Shown piece by piece: positions 28,192 to 40,100 of a DNA stretch of 64,000 nt. A model generated the notes under the pieces. The model was not told the origin of the DNA. It searched no databases and worked only from the letters and a program-made list of their open reading frames with translations. Source of the DNA: Flavobacterium micromati (lineage in GTDB: Bacteria; Bacteroidota; Bacteroidia; Flavobacteriales; Flavobacteriaceae); contig NZ_FQWF01000007.1 of NCBI RefSeq assembly GCF_900129585.1, positions 62,001 to 126,000 on the forward strand. Direction: 5' to 3'. Both the position numbers and the translations under genes were made by a program. Numbering within the stretch: position 1 is the stretch's first letter; every line of letters begins with the position of its first letter.

Positions 28192-31100
28192 TTATCTGTA
28201 TAAAGTGAAGTGTCCTACAAATTCACGTCCATCATTTGACTGTTTAATTTTCACGACATACCAGTAATCTCCTGAAGGTAATTCGGCACCATTGTATCTA
28301 CCATCCCAAAATTGTCCTTCGGTATATTTGCCTATTCTTCTACCGTAACGATCAAAAACATCAAATGTTAAATCTTTGTAATTGATTGTATTGGTTGGAG
28401 CCCAGGTATCATTGTTACCATCACCATTAGGTGTAAAAGCATTTGGAATTTTGATGTCTACAAACTCAAAAAATCTAGTAGCAGTAGCGGTACATCCTGA
28501 CGCGTCAGTTACGGTTACCGTATAATTTCCTGATTTAGTTATAATAAATGAACTTTGACTACCAGCCGACTCGCCATCTAGACTGAACTGGTAATTTGTA
28601 ATTCCACCCGTCGCTGTAGCAACAATTTCGTTTAAGCCACCATCAGCTAGTGTTAGTGTTAAAGGATCTACTCGAAGAATACCAAAAACAATTGCTTTTA
28701 TACAACCATTAGAATGTCTCACTTCCACACTGTGCAATCCTACTGTCAAATTGTTGAAAACATTACTCGACTGGAAAACTCCTGAACCATCTAAGGCGTA
28801 ATCTAAATCAGCTTGATTATTACTAGGATCAACAGTTATGGTTACTGAATTGCTCGCACTATTACTTATACAATCATAAGCAACTGTAGCTTGCGGGTTT
28901 AACGTCACTGCCTTTCCTAAAATCACAGTATGCTCTGTAGTACAACCACTAGCATCACGTACATAAACGATGTGTTCACTGCCTGTTAAGCCAGCAAAAT
29001 CAAATTGTGTTTGACCTATAACACCGTTAGTGTAAGTTCCATTTCTATTGTTGATACTAACGCTATATGGAGCGTTTCCTCCTGTAATATTGACACTAAA
29101 AGCGGCATCATTATCACCTGTACAAACTTCTGGCATTTCTGATCCTGCAATAGTTGTTACAAAAATTGAATTTGGCTCAGTGATTTCGACTCCTGTTATG
29201 TATATGAAACAGCCATTTTGATCTTGAACGATATAATCGTAAAATCCTGGTCTCAAATCATCAAAAACATTGGACTCAAAAAACTGGTTTAAATTAGGTG
29301 AAATTGCATATTTAATAATTCCTGTGCCGCCCGAAGCTGTTATCACGATTGTTCCATCACCTTCTCCTGCACAAGTTACATTGGTGACAACATTAGCTTG
29401 TGAAAGCGCAGCAGCAGGCTCAGTAATTACAATTGGAACTGTGCTTTGTTCCAAGCAATCAATACTTACCACTCGCACTGTATAAGATCCTGCAGGAAGA
29501 TTAGTAAAGTTACCCGGGGTAGTTTGTGTTGGAGTAAACGTGAGAGGATTTCCAGAACCATCTAATAATGTGTACACGTAATTTCCTAAACCGCCTTGGG
29601 CTGTTGCTACTATAACACCTGAACTATCACCACGACAACTAATTGTTGCATTAACGTCATTTATAGCAAGGGTTAGAGTTGGCACGGCATCAATTTTTAT
29701 ATCATTTGAAATAAAACTGGTACATCCATTATCATCTCTAATATAATAATTATATGTTCCTACCGCTACCGAGAATGTTACCGATGATCCTGTCATGGTA
29801 GTCGATGTGGTAAAGTTAGGATCCACACTGTAAATATACGGCCCAGTTCCTCCAGCAGCAGTTAAAGTAAGCGTAGCTTGAGTGTTACATGTATTTGCTG
29901 AAGCTAACACTAAGCTTGCTGTTACAAGCGCAGGAGGAGCTATTCTAATAGTTGCAGCAGTGGTTTCACAACCCCAAGAGTCAGTAACTTTTACTTGGTA
30001 ACTCGCTGCTCCTAAATTTGTAAAAATGTTTGATAATTGAGGTCCGTTGTTAGTTACAGTACCATTAGCAAACGTAGTTATCAAAGTGTATAAATAGCTT
30101 CCTGAACCACCTGTTGGCGCACTAGCGGTAATGCTAGCTGTTGTATCTCCAAAACAACTCAATGCGGCACTAGGTGTTGCTGTAAACACAATAAGTGTTG
30201 GATTTGCTAGAACAACAATAACTTGATCTATACAACCTTTACTATCTCTGACATTTATAATATAGTTTCCAGCAACTAAACCAGTAAATTCTGTTTGAGT
30301 ACCATACGCTACAATTGGATTTCCGTTTAAATTTAATTCATACTGATAACCACCTGGCCAACCTCCAGTAGCAGCTACTGAAATTGTTCCATCATTATTA
30401 CCGCTAACACAAGTAATTTCGGTATGTGTTTCAGTAATATCCAGAGCGACATTTGGACCTGTAATGGTAAAGTTTTTAGAAACGGTACAAAAAGGTGATT
30501 GTGATAGCGTTGCTGTTACAGTATAAGTCCCAGCTGCTAATCCAGGAATAGTGATTGGTCCAGCGTTTGCTGCATTTCCTGATGCCACCGTAACTGTAGG
30601 TGTCGCTACATTTACCACTGTGTAACTAAAGGGCCCAGCATCATTAGTATTTATTGGTGCGGTTGTGATCAATCGGTCGACAAAAGTAATATTGGCTCTT
30701 CCATCATTGCCACCCAAACATATTACATCAACAAGGGTGTCAATTGTTAGATCAAAAGTGTTGGGCTCATTAACGTAATGAACACCTTGAATCTCACAAT
30801 TGGTATCTAAGTTTCTAACTGTGATTAAATAATCGCCCACCACTAAACCAGTGAATATTCCAGTAGGACTCGTTACCACTGCTCCAAATATTGGTGCATT
30901 TGTATTTGGATCATAAGTCACAGCAACAATGGTATATTCTAAATTAGCAGTAGCTCCCACAGGTATAGTAGTAGCGGTCACGCTAATGTTTTCAAAATTG
31001 GTACAAGTTATTGCTTGATCGATATTGACATTTACCTTGTCTAAGGCAACGTAAGGAGCAATAACAACAGGTGTAGCTGTACTGCCTATACATCCTTTAT

Positions 31101-34100
31101 CATCAACAACATTCACGGTATAAGTACCTCCAGCAAGGTTTGCTTCGGTGTACACATTACTGCTTCCAAATTGTACACGAGTTCCATTTAGTAAAAACTC
31201 ATAGTTCAAGTACACTCCTGAACCTCCTGTGATTAACAACGGATTAACTGTAATGGTAGCTAGGTTACTTGTATTTCCTGCAATACAACCAAATTGTACT
31301 ACTACAGGAGCAGGAACTGTGATTACTGTTGGTTCTATAACATCAATAGTTTCAGATGCAGTACATCCTCTACCTGAAGTAACGGTTACGGTGTATGTTC
31401 CTGCTGCTAAACCACTGAATAATCGGGATTCTTGTGCAGGTCTTGTAACCGTTACGTTACCTACAGTTGTTGTACCTGTAAGGGCAAAAGTGTAAATTGG
31501 GTTATCGTTTATACCTGCTGCTGGAGTGTCTAAAGTTGCTGTGATAGTACCGTCATTTCCACCGTTGCAGATAACATCAGTTTTAGTTACTGCAAAACCT
31601 GTAATAGGAGTTGCGGCTTGCAGGTTTACAGCTACAGAAGCCTCACAACCAGTTGTTGTATCACGAACGTAAACGATATGCGGTCCAGAGCTTATGCCTG
31701 TAAATGGTATGACCATAGGATAAACACCAGTATCGATTCTATATTCATAATTTCCTGAACCTCCTAATGTTGCCACTGTAATAACTCCATCTCCGTCAGT
31801 ACAAGAAGGTGACACAGTTACTGTTGCCGTTAATATCAACGGTTGACGGATCACAACTAGTGCTGTTGCAGTTGTGGTACAACCATTAGCATCTTTTACC
31901 GTTACATCATAAGTGCCTGCTGCATTTACAATAAAAGTTGGACTTGTTTGAAAACCACCTCCTATGCTATAGGTAAAAGGTGCAACACCTGTAGGTGTAT
32001 TAACCGTAAAAGTATAATTTCCTGTTACTACATCCGGACATTCGCTAAATGAAGCCACAGAAATAGCAGAAGGACTTGCATCCAAAATAATATTTTGTAA
32101 ATTACTCGTAGTACAACCATTGGCATCAGTTACATAAACCGTCCAAGCCATGTCTAGCCCTCCATTAGTATCTACAACAAAAACATTATTAGATATAAAA
32201 ACCGTTGGTACAGGATCACCCAATCTGGCTACTGCGTACTGATAAGCAGGCGTACCATCAGTTGCAGTTATTGTAATAGTGCTATTGTCATTATCACAAT
32301 TTGTATTTGTGGCAATACTTGTTGAGGCAAGCGTTGCCGTTGGCTGGGTAATTGTTACTGTAACATCAGCGATACAACCAGTTGTAGCGTCAGTTACACG
32401 TAAAGTATAATTTCCGGGCTGCATTCCAGTTATTGAAACTGTATCGCCGGAGATTACAACTGTTCCTGTTCCTGCTGTTAAACTAGCAGTATATGTCGTT
32501 GCAAAATTAGCCACCGTAATTGTAGCAGTACCATTGTTGAGGCCAAAACAACTTACGTTTGTAGTTGCGCTGACTGTAGCTGTAATGTTATTTACCGGCG
32601 CAATTGTTAACAATTCTTGGTAGGTACATCCATTACTATCCGTTACTTGGAACATATAATCGTCTGGTACCAGACCAATAAATATTCCATTAGTGGCGCC
32701 CGTCACGTTGCTTGTTGCGGTTGCAGGTGAAAGTATTTGATACGTTAACATACCAGCTCCATTGATGACATTAGTGATGGTCACCGTACTCGTCAAGCTT
32801 GCTACTGGTGCACAATAAATTGGTGTTGCTGTAACATCCATCCCTGTTGGTGGATTGAATGCCGGTGTTGTCACATCAATTAAATTGAAGGTACAACCAT
32901 TAGCATCGCGTACTACGATTGTGGTAATAGTAGCTATTGGGCCGTTATTTACTGTAAAAGTATTATCAGTTGTAAATCCTAAACTATTGAAGTTATAAGT
33001 GTAACCTGGCGTTCCACCAGTAGGAGTAACTGTAATTAAGGTAGTTGTGCTGCAGGTAGTATTAGCTGCAAAAGCTGCGCTAGCTGTTAATGCTGTTGCT
33101 GGAGCAACAACTACGTTGGCATCATCAGTACTACAACCTTGTCCAGAGTTTACTCTAATGGTATAAGTTCCTGGTAATAAACCTGTGAATATATTTGATG
33201 ATTGCGCTGCAACTGTTTGTGGCCCTGCAATGATCGCATAGGTATAATCAGGATTTGTATTTCCTGGTAATAATGTAACAGTTATAGTGCCGTTGCTATC
33301 TCCTACACAAAGGGCTGGAGTTGTTGCGGTTGTAAATGTTACAGGAATTGCCGCTGACAATGTTACCTCTGCTGTAGTGGTACAAGGTGTTGGCGTGGCC
33401 GTATCGGTCATAGTAATGGTATACGTTCCCGCAGGCAATCCTGAAATAACTCCTGTTGTGTTATTTATTACAACACTTGGTGCGGTTGGTGCAATCGTAT
33501 ATGTATAGGTGCCCATAACTGGACCTCCAGTTCCCGTCATAGTAATTACACCATCATTATTAGCACAAGTAGGCAAAGCAGTAATGGCTGGCGTTGCCAC
33601 TAATGGTTCATCAATGATTATCGTTTCAGTATCTGTACAACCATTAGTATCTCTAATACTTATGGTATGTGAACCTGAGTTTAATCCTGGAACAATATGT
33701 GGTAAACCTGTTATGCTAGTAAATGCACTTCCATCAACACTGATGGTATACGCTCCGGTACCCGCTGTAACTTGAGTAACTCTTATCTCAAAAATTCCTT
33801 GCGGTACACATTTATTCACTATTTCTAAAGCAATAACTGGCGATGGATCTACAGCAATTGTAACAGGTACATCAACTGTACAACCATTTGCATCACGCAC
33901 GGTGATAATCCAGATCAAATCAGTTCCAGCTGCGCCTGGGTTTAAAGTTAGTACATTGCCAGGATTGAAAATTGTAGCAGGTCCAGGAGCTACTGCCGCC
34001 GCATACGTATAAGGACCTGTTCCTCCTGTTGTTGTTAATGTAACTAATGCACCTGTATTACAATCTGCATTTACATTTGCAGTAACATTAGATACAAGTG

Positions 34101-37100
34101 GTTGCGCTGGTTGAGTGATTGTAAAAGTATAAGAAGCTGAACATAACGTTCCTGTTGCCTCAGTAGCTCTCAACACATAATTACCTGCTGGTAATGTAGT
34201 AATATTTCCAGTAAATGGTCCTCCTGCAACTCCCGTTAATGTACCATTTATAGGAGTAGGTAAAGGTGCAAGCGTTAATGCATTTAATACTTGATAATTA
34301 ATAGTTGTTACAGTTGGGTCGAAATTTTGAACTGTAAAAGCTAAGGTGCCGTTGGCTGTACCGTTACAAGTAACATTGGTACTTACAGTACCTGTTATAG
34401 CAATAGATGATGGTGATGGTGGTGTTGTAACCTCAACAATTGTGAAACATCCACCAGCATCAATTACTTGAAATTGATAAGTAGTACCATGAATTAAATT
34501 TGGAAATATATGACTTGTTGCAGCTGTTGGCCCAAAAGCGGTGCTTGGTTGACCAAAAATTTGATACGTAAAATTAGGAAATCCGGTAATTACTGAAATC
34601 TCAACAGTAGCTCCCGTTGCACATGTACCTGTACTTGCATTACCAGTTGCTACGATATTGGGTGGTGTTAAAATTCTTGTTCTAGCACTTTGAAATTCAC
34701 AGCCATTAGCATCAATGATTCTAATATAATAATCACCAAAACCTAATCCTGCAAAATTAAAGGTAGTTGCAGGGATAGCACCTGATGTTGCGATTTGCGT
34801 GAATGCATTATTTAAAATGGAGTACGTAAAAGGAGCAACACCTCCTGAATTAATTGTTACATCAATACTACCAGGAACATTTCCATTACATTGAATAGGA
34901 TTCGGACTAATGGTAGCTGCAATTGGTGCAGGATCAACTAAAACAATCGTTCCTGTAGCATCACACCCTTTAGCATCTCTAACAATATAATTGTAAGAAC
35001 CAGCAGCTAAACCACCAAACACATTTGATGATCCTAAACCACTAACTCCTGAAATGCTGTACGTAAACGGAGCAACACCAGCTGTGGCAGTTAAACGAAT
35101 TGAGCCGTCTGTAAATCCATTACACGTTGGGTCTACTTTTGCTGCTGTTGCCGCAACTGGCGTTATTGTATTAGTGTTAACCGTATTTGTTAATCTTACA
35201 CAACCATTAGCATCGGTAATTTCAAATTCATAGCTTGCTCCAGTAGTTCCTGCTGCAGTATAAATAAATGAATTTCCTGTAAATGCAATTTGACCACCGC
35301 TGTAGGTGCCAGGCACAGTTCTTACTCTGTATGTAAAAGGAGCAAAACCACCAGAAATGTTTACTCTAATAGTAGCCTCTGCTGGTGCAGAACAAGTAAT
35401 ATCTTTAGTTACTGCTGCAACAGCAGTCAATCTTTGATTTACAGTTATGGTTGTAGTTGCTGTACAGCCATTAGCATCTCTAACTGTTATGGTGTAGGTA
35501 CCAGCAGCCACTGTAAAAGTATTTGCAGGACTTGGAGCAACACCTGTATTTATGGTGTATGTATAGGGTGCTAAACCACCCGTTGCAGATGCTTCTATTT
35601 GAAATGTACTACCACTTGCTGTACATTGGTTTGTAACTGTGGCAGTTACATTTGGCGTACCATCATTAATAATAGTTACTGTTGTCACTGGTGTTAAACA
35701 ACCATTGGCATCCCTAACGTAAACGTCCCACGATAAAATCGTTCCATTATTAGTATCTACTGTTACCACATTTGATGTTCCAAAAGTAGTAGGTGCCGTT
35801 GCACCACTTGGCACAGCCGCATAGCCATAACTTGGAGTTCCTCCAGTGGCAGTAATTGTTATTTGGGAGTTATCATTGCTACAAAATACTGGAGTTGCTG
35901 CTGCGGAAGTGATTGATACTCCCGATACTGGTTGATTGATGGTTATTGATTTAAAATCAGTACAACCTGTTGTATTATCTGTTACCGTAAAAGTATAGGT
36001 TCCCGCAACAAGATTTGTAAGCGTTCTTACATCTCCTGTTGAATTCATGTTAAATGGCAAACTTGCTGGTGTTGTTGTAACAACAATGTTATAATTGCCA
36101 GCGGCACTAAATCCAGTTACTGTAAATCGAGCGGAACCTGTATTATCCCCAAAACAAGCTACGTCTGACAGTTTTACTGCTGTAACAGCAATAGGCGTTA
36201 CTGGAGCAATGGTATAAGATTCTGTATAAAAACAACCATTTGCATCGGTTACTCTAAACGTGTACAAACCAGGAAGCAATCCAGCAAAAGTATTGCTTGT
36301 TTGTTTTGCCACAATAGCTACAGATGGTGCAATAGTTTCATACTGTAAAATCCCCACTCCATTTATCGCCGTAACAGTTACTGTTGTTGTAGTAGCTGTA
36401 GGAATACACGTTATTGCTGGATTTGTAAATGTTAAATCAGTTGGCGGATTTAAGCGCAATATCGTTATCGTTTGAATTGGAGATAAACAACCATTCACAT
36501 CACGAACTCTGTAGCTAATAATTTGATCGGTTCCATTATCATTTACCGTTAGTGTATTTGTACTTGTATATCCACCTCCATTAAAACTGTAGAAATAGGT
36601 ACCTGTCCCTCCAGTAGGTAATCCAATAGTTACCAAAGCTGATAGTTTAGTATTTGTCGGACTACAAGTGAAATTCGTTGCCGTTGCTGTGATTACAATT
36701 GGAGCTGGATCCACGATAGTAACTGAACTTGGCACTGACTCACATCCTTTGCTATCAATCACTTTAATATCATACGTACCTGCAGCCAAACCAGTAAACT
36801 GATTAGTGGGTTGCGTAGTATACGAAGTAGCTGTAGTTAATTTTATAGCATAAGTATACGTAGTGGTAAAACCTCCAGAAGCGGTGATTGTAATGCTTCC
36901 GTTATTGAGTCCGTTACACGTTATATCTGTTTTTGCTGTTGCATGTGTCGGCGTTGTTTTAGGCGTTACCGTTATTGTATTACTAGTTGCTGGGCAACCA
37001 CGGCTGTCTGTAATTGTAAACACGTAAGTTCCAGCTAATGTTGCAGCATAAGGAAAAGAAGAAACTGCAGTTGCTGCTGTTCCATTGTAGGAAACAGTAT

Positions 37101-40100
37101 AAATATAAGGAGTTCCGTTACCACCAGTAATTAGTTCATTACCAATTGAGGCATTAACTAAACAGGTTAAATCTTGTAATAAAGATAAATTCAAAGTCAG
37201 TGCGGGTGCAATAACTATGTTAGCAAGTGTGGTTGTACAATTATTGCTATCCGTTACTAAAACAGTGTGTGTTCCTGGTGTTACATTTGAAAATGAAAAC
37301 GTAGTTAAAGCCGAACTAACCGATGCGTTACTGTCTAATTTATAAGTAAATGGACCTACACCACCGCTTACATTTATAACAAGTGTGGCTGGATTTGCTG
37401 TAGTGTAGCAATAATCAGTAGTACTATCTAAAGTTGCCGTTAGTGCCGGTGGAGCTGTCACTGTAATTGCCGTTCCAGCTGGATTCGAACATCCATTTGC
37501 ATCCGTAACAAAAACGGTATAATCCCCTGCGGGCACATTAGTAAAATCACGGTTGTTGCTAAATGGTCTAACAATAGTTATCCCATTCGCTGCGCGCAAT
37601 TCATATTGATACGCTGGAGTTCCTCCGCCACCCGTTGCACGAATAGTTGCTCCTGTTGTACAAGTAGCTTCTATTACTCTTATAGCATCTGCTGTGACAG
37701 CAGTTGGTTCAGTGATAATAACTGAAAACGGTTTAGAACATGCACCAATAGCCGCTGCATCAGGGCGAACTACAACAGCAAAAGTACCAGCAGCTCTACT
37801 AGTTATAGTAACCGGAGAAGTTAACGACGTTGTGAAAGTTGCTCCATTATCAATGGAATATTGAAATCCAGTGGCAGCATCAAAATTTTGAACGTTAATA
37901 GTGAATTGACCATCAGCTGCTCCTGCACAAGTAACATTTCTTTCGCCTGTAATTTGAGCTGCAAAAGCTTTACCTGTAGGAACAAAAATAGTAAAATCTC
38001 TAGTGGTAATACATGTTTTTGGTAGTTGATATACTCTAATATCGTCTATAGCCACATCATTGCCGCTAGTTTGTCTCACATTAGATCGGACGATAAATCT
38101 TAGTGTTGTGTTTGCGCCAGGATTTAATGTAACTGGAGTTTTTGGATAGTTCTCCCATCTTTCCGATTTCGGAATTTCTCCCGTATTGTAAAAAGAAATT
38201 TCAGTCCCTGAAGCGTCTATCAAAGCAACTCTTAAATCAGGATTCGCTTGATTATTGAATCGATTTAGTAAATTAAATGCAAAAAACTCGACATTAATAG
38301 GTTGGTTTGGTATAATATTATTGATTACTTTCTCATACAAGATTTCTGTTACAGGAATTTGATCTCCAATATTTACTACCAATGCTCTACCTCTTGGAGT
38401 AGGTGGTATAGTAGGAGGTGTGTGATCTCCTGGCTGCAGCCAAGGTCCAAATGGACTTATAATTCTTGCCGTAACTGAATAATCTCCGTCGTTTATTTGA
38501 ATATTATTTCTACATTGGGTTGCTACAACCTGTCTTTCAAAACAATAAAAAATTGCATTCATTCCAGGAGAAGTGGTGTCATCTCCGTATCCAAAATTTT
38601 CAAACAATAAGTTACTAAAAGTAGGAACTACACCTAAATTATAAGCTACTGTTATCTTATGTGTTCCCGGAGGAACATTAATAAATTCATTGGGTGGTGT
38701 GTTGGTGTTTACTACACCATTTCTAGAATAAACGTAAGTGTAATTTACCCCTCCAGGATTATTAACTGTTACCTTACTGGTGGCCGATCCATCACAATTA
38801 AAGTCAACAGGTGCGGCCACATCAATAACTGGTGCAACAGGTTCAGGATCTAACGTTACTGGCGCTGAGAAAATACAACGGTTAGCATCTCGTACAAATA
38901 AAGTATAAGTTCCTGGAGCTACAAGGGCATTGTTTACAGTACTCCAACTTGCTTGATTGTCAAAACTATACTCATAAGTACCAACACCGCCTTGAGGGTT
39001 AGTAATACGTACTCTACCAAAATTAGTATTAGGTGCAATTCCACAACCAGCTAATTCTGATACTCCTGCAGAGGCTGTTACTGCCGCCGCTGGTTGAGAG
39101 ATTGTTATTGGTCTCATTGTATCTAAACAAATATCACCATTTAATGTATATCGTAGTATGGTATTGTATGTTCCCGCAGCAAGACCAGTAAAATTTGCAG
39201 AAGCGCCATAGGTGGCACCATTATCAATACTATAGGCTAGTGTGTAACCATTAGCATTAGTTACATTAAAATTAATAGTTCCTGTAAGATCATTATAACA
39301 CTTTACATCGGTAGATGTGGTGTTACGTGTTGGAGCAGGAATTGCGCTCATGATAACTGGATCTAATGTAACCGAACAATTGTTGCTATCTACCACTTGT
39401 ATAGAAAACGTACCCCCTGGTGACGGAATATTAAAGACATTATCTGTCACAAAAGGAGCATTATTGATAGAATAGCTGTACGGAAATGTTCCTCCCTGCT
39501 GCGTTACTGTAATTTGTCCATCAGTGCAGGTTATGGGTTTCGTAACTGCTGCCGATGCAGTCAAAGGAGTAAGTGTATTGATCGTTATTCTACGTCTTTC
39601 AATACAGCCATCTTGTGTTATTGCTTCCACATCATAACTTCCACCAGCCAAATTACCAAACGTAAATTGGTTAAACGTTTGAAGACCTGACGTATTAAGA
39701 AGAGTCGTACTTCCAGCTAGATAAATATTAAATGTGTACTGCGGGTTGACATCATTAGCAACCACTAAAACATTTCCTGTTCCCCCAAAACACAATGGCT
39801 GAGATGCATTTGCGGTTACCGTAAAATTTCTTCTACGAACTATTACATTGAGTACTTCAAAAACACAAGGGTTTGTAGCAATATTTTGTTGTCTTACATA
39901 AACGGTATACGTGTTTTGGACGTTAACTACGAAGGTATTTGACGTTTGATAATTTACGCCATCAATACTAAATTCATATCCTGAACTTGGAACATTGTTC
40001 ACAACAATTCTTCCAGGTGTAGTACATATAATATCAGTTGCCGTTACTTGAGGATCTAATACATTTTTATAAACATTAAAATAATATTGATTAAAACAAC

